DNA from: Botrimarina colliarenosi
GTDB lineage: Bacteria > Planctomycetota > Planctomycetia > Pirellulales > Lacipirellulaceae
Assembly (NCBI RefSeq): GCF_007859955.1
Contig: NZ_SJPR01000001.1
Location: forward strand, 510,388-574,387
Length of the DNA: 64,000 nucleotides
Reading direction: 5' to 3'
Positions 54,496-62,156 of this stretch are shown here, in pieces. The position numbers and the translations under genes are program-made. Each line of letters starts with the position of its first letter. Position 1 is the stretch's first letter. The notes beneath the pieces were generated by a model. It saw nothing but the letters and a program-made list of their open reading frames with translations, was not told the DNA's origin and made no database searches.

Positions 54496-55180
54496 CGCGA
54501 TAGTCGTTTGGAGTTAGGTCGCCTCGTGGCAGATCGTCGAGCCGGGTCAAACGCGGCCCGGTGGCCGATAGCGTCCGCCAGATACAGACCAAATCGCCAT
54601 TGAACGTATAGGAGCGCGCGTACGCCTCGTTCAACCGCAGTTTGTGCGGCAGCAAGACGCTTTCGTTGATTGCGTCAGGAAACGGCATCGCTGCTAGCAG
54701 GGTTTCCTCGTTACGATAGAGGAGCGTCGCGGGGCAGGTGATTCCCGGGCGGACACGCAGTACGTCGGGGTGGGTTTGTAAAAACCGGTCAAGATGCTGT
54801 GGCACTTCCGGGCGAGGCCCGACGAGTGACATCTCGCCGACAAGCACATTCCATAGTTGCGGAAGTTCGTCGATCTTCGAACGTCGAAGCAATCGACCTA
54901 GTGGAGTGATCCTTGGGTCATTGGCAGCGGTTGCGGTCGTCGCATTAGGCGGTCCCGGCCGCATCGTCCGAATCTTGAATAAGGTAAAGAGCACACCCCC
55001 GCGGCCGATCCGCTTCTGACGGAAAATCCCGCTAGCTCCGGTGTCGATGCGTGCGGCTATCGCAGCAGCGGCGATCAGCCAACCGAACAGGGCCAAGCCC
55101 AATCCCGAGGCGACGACGTCGAAGAGACGTTTCGTCTTTCCCAAGGTCGGGCGGGCGTAGGAGGGGATCGCGGCAGTCAT
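54485..55180 (-). CDS. Initiating sugar-phosphate transferase (small monotopic PGT, PglC/WcaJ type)
   Basis: A 231-residue phosphoglycosyl transferase with one N-terminal re-entrant hydrophobic helix (KRLFDVVASGLGLALFGWLI) and the catalytic core: FRQKRIGRGGVLFTLFKIRTM, the Asp-Glu dyad in SKIDELPQLWNVL, GEMSLVGPRPEVP and RPGITCPATLLYRNEE. It transfers a sugar phosphate from a UDP sugar to undecaprenyl phosphate and so starts the repeat unit. The short form resembles PglC, which prefers diacetamido sugars; the aminotransferase next door would fit this. It begins 12 bases after the sulfotransferase gene. Confidence 0.92.
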   Translation of the reverse strand: MTAAIPSYARPTLGKTKRLFDVVASGLGLALFGWLIAAAAIAARIDTGASGIFRQKRIGRGGVLFTLFKIRTMRPGPPNATTATAANDPRITPLGRLLRRSKIDELPQLWNVLVGEMSLVGPRPEVPQHLDRFLQTHPDVLRVRPGITCPATLLYRNEETLLAAMPFPDAINESVLLPHKLRLNEAYARSYTFNGDLVCIWRTLSATGPRLTRLDDLPRGDLTPNDYRDAA

Positions 55181-55192
55181 GGTCCTGGGTCT

Positions 55193-56071
55193 TCAAGCGG
55201 CGTGGAAACGGTGCGATGCCGCGTGGACGATTGGCTGAATCGTCGCGATGTCGGATTCGGAAAGCGATCGCTTGCCCGCCCCGACACTTCCGGGGCGAAT
55301 GGATTTGGCGAATTCACCCGTTAGCTGATCGGTGGTAGGGATTTCCAGAAAGTCTGCGACCCGTTTCAGCGATCTCGCTGGGTCGTTCACAAGACTCTCA
55401 TAGGTGAGCGAGTAGACGCGGTGGCTTGGCAACTCAGCGAGCTGGGTTGTGGCGACATCGACGCATCTTCGCCACTGTGTCGCACAGACAACGGCGAGCG
55501 AGTTGCTCGCCCGCAACTCTTCAATACCTTCGAATCGCGGGCCCCATGACCGGAGAGCACGATCTTCAGAAAACCGACGGCGGGCGTGGCCTAAGAGGTA
55601 TCGGGACGCGTAGTACGGGAGATCAGATAGCGGGACGAACCGAGCTTTCTTCGCCAAGTAGCGGAGTTCGATCGGCGCCGTCCAGCGCTTCATCGCCGAC
55701 GCTGTGACGTCGAATCCATCACGCGTGAGATGAATGAATCTCGCGTTGGGCAGCACGGCGTTGACGAAGCCGGGACGCAGCGTATTGGCGCAGGTTTTCT
55801 CAACGACCCACTTCGCCCCGTAGCGCCGGGCGACCCAGTCGAACCCCGCGACGATTCGGCGTTGCACTGCCGGAGTCGCCATGCTTGGCGTGAACTCGTC
55901 GGTTGGGAATCGTTTTGCGCCACTTCGCCAAAGGTAGTTCACTTCATCGCATGGCCACGTCGCTACACCGTTAAGGCGAGTAAGGCCATCGCGTAGCAGA
56001 TTCGTTCCCGAGCGGCCCGCCCCGAGGATGACGACCGGCGTATACCGGCGTATGGGTCCCATGCCGTTCAT
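55193..56071 (-). CDS. Sulfotransferase family protein
   Basis: A 292-residue PAPS-dependent sulfotransferase-like protein. The 5'-phosphosulfate loop is VVILGAGRSGTNLLRDGL near the N-terminus, and the 3'-phosphate region shows NARFIHLTRDGFDVTASAM. The downstream part includes RVYSLTYESLVNDPARSL and FLEIPTTDQL, as in sulfotransferases acting on glycans. It may add sulfate to the exopolysaccharide. The ATG (56069-56071) overlaps the preceding stop as ATGA, which fixes the start; the longer frame to 56149 lies inside the upstream gene. Confidence 0.87.
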   Translation of the reverse strand: MNGMGPIRRYTPVVILGAGRSGTNLLRDGLTRLNGVATWPCDEVNYLWRSGAKRFPTDEFTPSMATPAVQRRIVAGFDWVARRYGAKWVVEKTCANTLRPGFVNAVLPNARFIHLTRDGFDVTASAMKRWTAPIELRYLAKKARFVPLSDLPYYASRYLLGHARRRFSEDRALRSWGPRFEGIEELRASNSLAVVCATQWRRCVDVATTQLAELPSHRVYSLTYESLVNDPARSLKRVADFLEIPTTDQLTGEFAKSIRPGSVGAGKRSLSESDIATIQPIVHAASHRFHAA

Positions 56072-57351
56072 GCCGCAACCTTGCCGTGGGGGGCGATGCG
56101 TGGCTGACCTGCTGCGGCATTGCCGAGTTCTCGCACAAGTCGGCTCCATGCGTCGAGCATGCGATCAGCGCTGAAGTTATCTTCATAGAAACGAGCGATT
56201 TGCTGTCGGCGTTCGGGAGTCCACTCCGAACTTCGTTCAACCGCCTCCGTCATCGCTTCGGCGATTGCTTCTGCGCCGGCTCCCCTTGAGACAATGCCGA
56301 GCCCGTGCCTTTGGACCATCTGTGATAGCTCACAGTCGGCCTCGACGATCAAGAGAAGTGGCAACCCAGCCGCAAGATAAGCGAGCGTCTTGCTTGGGTA
56401 CGCGTAGCGGATTACTCCCGGCGCGAGCGAGACGATCCCGTAGTGAGCCTCGTGCATCGCGATGTGAGCAGCGTGAATGGATTGTCGACCGACAAATTGG
56501 GTGATCGAAGGGTCAGCGATCACGCGCAGGCGCGCCTCGAGCGCACCGGCGCCCATGAAGGTGAGTCCGACCGGCCTTTTTTCGCAGCGGACAAGTTGAG
56601 ACGCCGCTGCGACGTCTTCCAACGCTTGGAACTGGCCAAGATTACCGGCGAATAGGAATCGGACGCCGTCAGATGTCCAGAGCGGGCGAGACGGATTGGT
56701 AGGCGACTGTCCGTACGTCGGTAGTTGACAATTATTGATCACGCAGATTGGTGCTGGCTCGACGCCTCGATCGCGCAACGAGTCGGCCATGTCAGAAGAC
56801 AGGGTGACGACGCGCGCCGCTTGGCGGCACGTCGTGGCGTCAATGTCTCGTAGCCACTTGTACAACCTGCCGTCCGACTTGATTCGACCAATCGCTCCAG
56901 CCGATTCGGGGTGGATGTCCTGGAGGTGGACGACATAACGGGCTCCTGTCAGTCGCGAGATCACGCGGAGAGCCAGTCCTATCGCGACGGGAGGATGGGC
57001 GTTTGCAATAATGAGGTCGTAGCGCCGAAACATTGTCGCGTGCGCGACGGCCCGGAAGAGAAAGAGCAATGCGTTCAGTAAACGCACGAGTTCCCATCGC
57101 TTCCGTTCAGGTAGAAGCCAGCATCGGTTGACTCGAACGCCCCCGACGAACTCGCTCCAGGGTTGCCGAGTCACAGCGTGATCGTTGTAGCTTGGTTGAG
57201 CCGTCACAACAGCGACATCATGTCCATCCGCTGCGAGCCTCTCCAGAATCATCCGGAGTAGCCCTGCGTAAGGCGTCGTGTCGGGCCAATAGTGGCGATA
57301 GACGGCTAGGATTCGCACGTGAGATTGAAGTCTTGTCGCGGCTAAGTTCAA
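56068..57351 (-). CDS. WbuB-like glycosyltransferase (probable L-FucNAc transferase)
   Basis: A 427-residue GT4-type glycosyltransferase: RILAVYRHYWPDTTPYAGLL and DGHDVAVVTAQPSYN at the start, YVVHLQDIHPESAGAIG in the middle, then FLFAGNLGQFQALEDVA and AYPSKTLAYLAAGLPLLLIV. It follows fnlA, fnlB and fnlC in the order known from O-antigen clusters where WbuB transfers N-acetyl-L-fucosamine, so it probably does the same. The first codon is TTG, overlapping the fnlC stop as TTGA; no good Shine-Dalgarno sequence is seen, so translation may depend on coupling. Confidence 0.85.
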   Translation of the reverse strand: MNLAATRLQSHVRILAVYRHYWPDTTPYAGLLRMILERLAADGHDVAVVTAQPSYNDHAVTRQPWSEFVGGVRVNRCWLLPERKRWELVRLLNALLFLFRAVAHATMFRRYDLIIANAHPPVAIGLALRVISRLTGARYVVHLQDIHPESAGAIGRIKSDGRLYKWLRDIDATTCRQAARVVTLSSDMADSLRDRGVEPAPICVINNCQLPTYGQSPTNPSRPLWTSDGVRFLFAGNLGQFQALEDVAAASQLVRCEKRPVGLTFMGAGALEARLRVIADPSITQFVGRQSIHAAHIAMHEAHYGIVSLAPGVIRYAYPSKTLAYLAAGLPLLLIVEADCELSQMVQRHGLGIVSRGAGAEAIAEAMTEAVERSSEWTPERRQQIARFYEDNFSADRMLDAWSRLVRELGNAAAGQPRIAPHGKVAA

Positions 57352-58481
57352 GCGGCGCGGATGCCGTCCCAGAGGTGCCCGAGCTTCGAGGTGCCGAGGA
57401 TCAGCTTCACCACGCGGTGCGAGACGTTCGTCACTTGGTACTCGGCAGCAATCGGCTGCAGGAGGGCGTGGTCACGGTTCTGGGTCACGAACTCGACCGA
57501 CTCGGCGACGGTGTCGGTGTCGAGCCCGGTCAGCACGATATGGCCCGAGTCCATCGCTTCGGGCCGCTCCATCGCGGTGCGAGTCGTCACGGCCGGGAAT
57601 CCGAGAATCGAACTTTCCTCACTGATCGTTCCGCTGTCGGAGACCGTGCAGAACGAGTCGATTTGCAGCTTCAGGTAGTCGTGGTAGCCAAACGGCTTGA
57701 GGAACTGGATCCGCTCGTCCATCTCAACCTCGACCGCGTCAAGACGCGCCCGGGTGCGTGGATGCGTGGTGACGATCACCGGCATATCGAATCGCCGGCA
57801 GAGCGTGTTCAGAACGTCCAGCAATTGAAGCAGTTGGGTCTTGTTATCGACGTTCTCAGCGCGGTGTAAGCTTACGAGCAGGTACTGGCGGGGCGTCAGT
57901 CCGAGACGCTCTGTCGCGTCCGACGACTCAAAGCCAGCGCGGTTGTCGTCCAGCACCTCTCTCATCGGCGAGCCGGTCAGGTAGATCCGTCGTGGGTGGA
58001 TCCCTTCGGCGAGGAGATTCCGGCGGGCGTGCTCGGTGTAGACGAGGTTGAAGTCGCTGATGTGATCGACGATCCGCCGATTGATCTCTTCGGGAACATT
58101 GAAGTCGAAGCAACGATTGCCCGCTTCCATGTGGTAGACGGGGATCTTCATCCGCCGCGCCAGCACGCCGGCGAAGGCGCTGTTGGTGTCGCCCAGGATC
58201 AGCACGGCGTCGGGCTTCTCGGCGAGCAGGACCTGCTCCGTCTTGAGAAGCACATCGGCGAGGATTGTTCCGAGCGAGTCGCGCCGGATATTGAGGAAAT
58301 GGTCGGGCTGACGCACCTTGAGGTCATCGAAGAAGACCTCATTGAGTTCGTAGTCCGAGTTCTGACCGGTGTGGACCAGGACGTGATTGACGTGCTGGTC
58401 CAACAACGCCATGACGCGCGAGAGCCGGATGATTTCTGGGCGGGTGCCGAGCACCGTCATCACTTTCAGGGGAGCAGTCAC
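57348..58481 (-). CDS. fnlC: UDP-N-acetylglucosamine 2-epimerase-type enzyme, FnlC/WbjD
   Basis: A 377-residue enzyme of the WecB fold. Landmarks are VLGTRPEIIRLSRVMALL, HTGQNSDYELNEVFFDDL, AVLILGDTNSAFAGVLARR, the substrate-site YHMEAGNRCFDFNVPEE and SGTISEESSILGFPAVTTR. The EAGNRCFD..VPEEINR form belongs to the FnlC/WbjD group, which inverts C2 to finish UDP-N-acetyl-L-fucosamine. Position right after fnlA and fnlB supports this over plain WecB. The GTG at 58481 has GGAAG 6 bases ahead and starts VTAPLKVMTVLG; 28 more codons upstream are open but not family-like. It starts 25 bases after fnlB. Confidence 0.9.
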   Translation of the reverse strand: MTAPLKVMTVLGTRPEIIRLSRVMALLDQHVNHVLVHTGQNSDYELNEVFFDDLKVRQPDHFLNIRRDSLGTILADVLLKTEQVLLAEKPDAVLILGDTNSAFAGVLARRMKIPVYHMEAGNRCFDFNVPEEINRRIVDHISDFNLVYTEHARRNLLAEGIHPRRIYLTGSPMREVLDDNRAGFESSDATERLGLTPRQYLLVSLHRAENVDNKTQLLQLLDVLNTLCRRFDMPVIVTTHPRTRARLDAVEVEMDERIQFLKPFGYHDYLKLQIDSFCTVSDSGTISEESSILGFPAVTTRTAMERPEAMDSGHIVLTGLDTDTVAESVEFVTQNRDHALLQPIAAEYQVTNVSHRVVKLILGTSKLGHLWDGIRAA

Positions 58482-58506
58482 GCAGGCTTCCTTGCCGTGG
58501 TGGAAC

Positions 58507-59655
58507 TCAGGCGGCGTGGCGGGTCGCCACGGGCGGCAACACGTCCTCGTAGAACGTGTCGGCATCGGATGGGTCGAACAGCTCGTTGCACCAGAACAGC
58601 GTCAGCAGTTCGGCGTCGCCGGTGTTCTCGATCGAGTGCGTGTGCAGCACCGGGATTGAGACGAACTGTGGTTGGTTGCCGGCAACGGTGAACTCAGTCA
58701 CTTCGGCGCCGCCAATCTTCCGAAGCCGGATCGTCGCCTCGCCGCGGACAACGCAGAACCATTCCGCTTTACGCGTGTGGTAGTGATTGCCGCGGGTGAC
58801 GCCGGGTTGGGTCGTTGAGAAGAAGACTTGGCCACCGGCGACCGTCTTGATCACTTCGCAGAGATCGCCTCGGGAGTCGCTGTGCAGTGGAGGGCGATGG
58901 ACGTGGTCCGCCAAAGCGACGTACGAGAGAAACGTTGTGTAGAGCGTCGACCGCAATTGCGTCGTCAGGTCGGGGACAACATCCCTGTCGAAATAGTCGC
59001 TCCGGAACCCCTCGAGTAGCTCAAGAAGTTCGGTGATCCGTAGCTCAGCGGACCCATGGACAGGAAGGGTGACCGCGGAGCCCGGCTGAGGCGCCGCGGC
59101 GATTTGAGCAATTCGCTCGGCCAGGTCTCCCACCCAGACGAATTCAACAACGCGGTCTTCGACGATTGTCGGCCGCTCTCCATGCGTGAGCTGGTGGCAG
59201 AAAGTCGATACGACCGAGTTATAAAAGGGCCGGCAGCCGGCGCCGTAGACGTTTGGGATAACCAGCGTGGTAACGCTCGCGCCGGTCTCTTCTGCCCACG
59301 CGGCAAAAGTCTGTTCGGCTCGGAGCTTGCCACGGCCGTATGGGGAGTCCTCGTCGCGCTTCGTCGTCGACGAGTAGATAAGATGGGGGGTCACGCCGGC
59401 TCGGCGACAAGCGGCAGTTAGCTGCGCAGCTAACGCCAAGTTCTGCGACTCGACGTCGGCGGCGTCGCCGCGGTTGACGCCGGCAAGGTGAATGATCGTG
59501 TCGCACTCCCCAGCGAGCCGGCAGAGCCGGTCGGGATCGTTCCAGGCGGTGCGGTCGATCGTGACGATATCGCATGACGGGTCTTGGGCGAGTCGCCGGG
59601 TGACCCACCCGCCGACGAAGCCGTTTGCCCCTGTAATGCCGATGCGCTGCGTCAC
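58507..59655 (-). CDS. fnlB: FnlB/WbjC: NAD-dependent reductase/epimerase with C-terminal cupin
   Basis: A 382-residue two-domain enzyme. The N-terminal SDR domain shows GITGANGFVGGWVTRRL, DTIIHLAGVNR, the catalytic Ser-Ser in LIYSSTTK and YGRGKLRAE (YxxxK), then VIPNVYGAGCRPFYNS. The C-terminal 110 residues form a cupin (GVTRGNHYHTRKAEWFCVV, PVLHTHSIENTGDAELLTLF). This fusion is characteristic of FnlB/WbjC, which epimerises and reduces the FnlA product on the way to UDP-FucNAc. The GTG at 59655 overlaps the fnlA stop as GTGA; an in-frame ATG at 59697 inside fnlA is less likely. Confidence 0.92.
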   Translation of the reverse strand: MTQRIGITGANGFVGGWVTRRLAQDPSCDIVTIDRTAWNDPDRLCRLAGECDTIIHLAGVNRGDAADVESQNLALAAQLTAACRRAGVTPHLIYSSTTKRDEDSPYGRGKLRAEQTFAAWAEETGASVTTLVIPNVYGAGCRPFYNSVVSTFCHQLTHGERPTIVEDRVVEFVWVGDLAERIAQIAAAPQPGSAVTLPVHGSAELRITELLELLEGFRSDYFDRDVVPDLTTQLRSTLYTTFLSYVALADHVHRPPLHSDSRGDLCEVIKTVAGGQVFFSTTQPGVTRGNHYHTRKAEWFCVVRGEATIRLRKIGGAEVTEFTVAGNQPQFVSIPVLHTHSIENTGDAELLTLFWCNELFDPSDADTFYEDVLPPVATRHAA

Positions 59656-60704
59656 GCCGCTACCTTGAGTTGAGTCCCGCCGCTGGCGCCACGCCATGAG
59701 TCGAGCTCGGCTCGTACCTCAGGCAGCTGAAGCAGCAAAACTTGGATCTCACTGACCGAGAGCGTATAAGCGTTCGCCGACGTATAGCCCTCGGTGACGA
59801 ACCGTGACTTCGTATCGCCCTGCGTAAAGTAGCGGGCGTAGTCACGGCCCCCTTCGCAGGGGACGCGGTAATAGTCGTCGAATTCCTCGGAACGTGCGAG
59901 TTCTTCGGGCGTGACGAGCATCTCGTGAAGCTTTTCACCCGCCCGCACCCCGACGACGTCGATCGGGTTGTCGGCTTTGAACAGCCCCAGCAGCGCGTCG
60001 GCCAGGTCCTGGACCGTGGCGGTCGTTGCTTTGCGGACAAAGAGGTCGCCCTGTCGGCCGTGCTCCATCGCAAAGGTCACCAGCCGCACCGCTTCGGCCA
60101 GTGGTAGGAGCAGACGCGTCATCCGCGGTTCGGTGATCGTGATCGGTTTGCCCGCCTTGATCTGCTGGATGAAGAGCGGGATCACCGAGCCACGGGAGTA
60201 CATCACGTTGCCGTAGCGGACGCCGCAGTAAGTGACCCGCGACTGATCACTGAGCGAGCGGGCGAAGGTGAGCTTCTCCATCAGGGCCTTGGTCTGGCCC
60301 ATGGCGTTGATCGGCTGGACCGCTTTATCGGTGCTCAGCACAACCAGCTTCTGGACGCCGGCGTCTTCGGCGGCCTCGAGCACGTTGTGCGTCCCGAGGA
60401 CGTTGGTGCGGACCGCCTCGATGGGGAAGAACTCGCAGGACGGCACTTGCTTGAGAGCCGCCGCGTGGAAGACGTAATCAACGCCCCGCATGGCCGATCC
60501 GATCGCCTGGCGATCGCGGACATCGCCGATGACGAACGCGAGTCGCTCGTCGGCGAACGCCAGCCGCATGTCGTGTTGTTTTTTTTCGTCGCGGCTGTAG
60601 ACGACGACCCTGCGCGGGTTGTGGTCTGCTAGCACGAGCTTGACGAAGTCGTTGCCAAACGACCCGGTGCCGCCGGTCACGAGAAGGGTTTTGCCTTCGA
60701 ACAT
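59652..60704 (-). CDS. fnlA: FnlA/WbjB: UDP-GlcNAc 4,6-dehydratase/5-epimerase (CapD-like)
   Basis: A 350-residue SDR of the polysaccharide_synt_2/CapD family. It shows LLVTGGTGSFGNDFVKLVLA, SRDEKKQHDMRL, GDVRDRQAI, YVFHAAALKQVPSCEFFP, and STDKAVQPINAMGQTKALME, where the catalytic Tyr of YxxxK is Met as in FnlA and CapD relatives. The long C-terminal part (VPCEGGRDYARYF, SRFVTEGYTSANAYTLS) is typical of FnlA rather than FlaA1. It removes water from UDP-GlcNAc and inverts C5, the first step toward UDP-L-FucNAc. As the first gene of the operon it faces the wza-like gene across a 303-base divergent region. The ATG at 60704 fits the family N-terminus; 106 upstream codons are an artefact. Confidence 0.93.
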   Translation of the reverse strand: MFEGKTLLVTGGTGSFGNDFVKLVLADHNPRRVVVYSRDEKKQHDMRLAFADERLAFVIGDVRDRQAIGSAMRGVDYVFHAAALKQVPSCEFFPIEAVRTNVLGTHNVLEAAEDAGVQKLVVLSTDKAVQPINAMGQTKALMEKLTFARSLSDQSRVTYCGVRYGNVMYSRGSVIPLFIQQIKAGKPITITEPRMTRLLLPLAEAVRLVTFAMEHGRQGDLFVRKATTATVQDLADALLGLFKADNPIDVVGVRAGEKLHEMLVTPEELARSEEFDDYYRVPCEGGRDYARYFTQGDTKSRFVTEGYTSANAYTLSVSEIQVLLLQLPEVRAELDSWRGASGGTQLKVAA

Positions 60705-61007
60705 CCTGTTCTTTACCCGCTGTGGTGGGACGGTAGACCCGTGGGCGAACCGCCGTGTGCGAAGGCCTCCTGCCTTCCACCACCGAACATAAGCCGCTCG
60801 GGGTTTCGGCGCCAAGGTCGAATGCGAGACAGCGTTGCGCCCGGGCGAGAGGATTCGCCTCAAGTTGAGAACTCGCCTTGCCGGGGGTAGCCGGCTTCGG
60901 TACCACTCCGCCCCACTTGTGTCGCGAGGTGCGTCCCGGGGATCCCCCCGGGCGCCCGAAGACACGTCGTTCGTCAGGATCGCAGCAACATTCTCTCCTT
61001 GAGCCGA
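60705..61007. other. Divergent regulatory region between fnlA and the wza-like gene
   Basis: This region must carry the promoters for both directions of the polysaccharide locus. A stable hairpin, GCG-T-CCCGGGG-ATCC-CCCCGGG-CGC (60931-60955), lies about 50 bases before the wza-like start and could act in its leader RNA. I find no convincing -35/-10 pairs and no known operator. Confidence 0.45.
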
Positions 61008-62108
61008 ATGATCGAAGGCCATCGCAAACTGCTCGTCGGCATGCTGGCGCCGACTTTGCTGGTCGGGTTCGGAGCCGCGGTCGGCTGCCGTTCACCCCGC
61101 ATGATGGCCCGCGCGTTGCCGAGTGAGTATCGCGCCACGCCTGGCGCCGGGATGCAGCGGGTGCGGCTTGGCGGATTCACGTCGGCCGAAGTCTCGAGCA
61201 AGTCGATCGGCGCCGATGACCTTCTTACGATTCAGATCGCGACAGGCCTCCTTGGCGAGGCGCCGATCGAACACAAGGCTCGCGTCGCGCGAGATGGCGC
61301 GGTCGATACGCCGCTCATTGGGCGCGTCACGGTGGTGGGTCTCGAACCGGCCGAGGCCGCGGACCAGATCGCCTCTGCCGCCACCGCGCGGGGCGTGTAT
61401 GTTCGACCGCAGATTAGCGTCGAGGTCACCGAGCAGGCGACCAACAGCATCACCGTGCTCGGCGCTGTCGGCGAGCCAGGCGTGAAAGAACTGCCCCGAT
61501 CGGGCTGTGACGTCCTCACCGCGATCGCTGCGGCGGGAGGACTCAACGAAGACGCAGGCGCCGTCGTTGAACTCCTTCGCGGCGGCTCTCTTGCCCTAGC
61601 CGATTCGGAAACGCCCGGGCCGTCGGCCGGCGTTAAGCAGGTCTCCTACGACGGCCCCGCGACTCGCAAGGGCGCCGAGCTGATCGACCTCGCGAAGCCG
61701 GAAGCGGTCTCGCCGGATCGCATGCGTCTGGCCGATCACGACATCCTAATTGTCCGTCCGAAGCAGAAACGCGTTGTCCACGTGACGGGTCTCGTCAAGA
61801 ACCCGAATCAGTTTGAGCTGATGGAGGATCACGACCTCCGCGTGCTCGACGCCATCGCGATGGCGGGCGGAGCGGTGACCTCAATGGCCGATAAAGTGCT
61901 TGTGGTGCGGCAATCTCCCGAGAACGATGAGCCGCTAGTCGTCGAGGTCAGTATCTCTCACGCCAAGAACGATGGCAGCGAGAACCTGATCCTCCAGTCG
62001 GGCGATCTCGTGAGCGTCGAATCGACCCCCGCCACGGTCGCGGTCGAGGCTGTAAAGAACGTCTTCCGGATCTCGATGGGGGTCGGCGGCAACCTGTCGT
62101 TGTTTTGA
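61008..62108 (+). CDS. Polysaccharide export outer-membrane protein (Wza-like, poly_export/SLBB)
   Basis: A protein of about 366 residues with a lipoprotein-type signal (KLLVGMLAPTLLVGFGAAVGC, Cys near residue 27 to be lipidated). The poly_export domain follows (SIGADDLLTIQIATGL, RVARDGAVDTPLIGRV, EAADQIASAATARGVYVRPQ with ISVEV), then two SLBB domains (SITVLGAVGEPGVKELPRSG, DVLTAIAAAGGLNEDAG; VVHVTGLVKNPNQFELMEDH, LRVLDAIAMAGGAVTSMADK). It would form the outer-membrane export channel with the Wzc-like kinase encoded 48 bases downstream. The start is either ATG 61008 or TTG 60999; ribosome sites are weak for both. Confidence 0.92.
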   Translation: MIEGHRKLLVGMLAPTLLVGFGAAVGCRSPRMMARALPSEYRATPGAGMQRVRLGGFTSAEVSSKSIGADDLLTIQIATGLLGEAPIEHKARVARDGAVDTPLIGRVTVVGLEPAEAADQIASAATARGVYVRPQISVEVTEQATNSITVLGAVGEPGVKELPRSGCDVLTAIAAAGGLNEDAGAVVELLRGGSLALADSETPGPSAGVKQVSYDGPATRKGAELIDLAKPEAVSPDRMRLADHDILIVRPKQKRVVHVTGLVKNPNQFELMEDHDLRVLDAIAMAGGAVTSMADKVLVVRQSPENDEPLVVEVSISHAKNDGSENLILQSGDLVSVESTPATVAVEAVKNVFRISMGVGGNLSLF

Positions 62109-62156
62109 CGTTTGCGGTTCTCTATCACGTCTTGCTGCTTAAGAGACAAAGAATCC

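Noticed and set aside
60705-61022. N-terminal extension of FnlA into the divergent intergenic region
   Set aside because: The family N-terminus (MFEGKTLLVTGGTGSFG) begins at 60704; the upstream codons have no similarity and would overlap the opposite gene's start.
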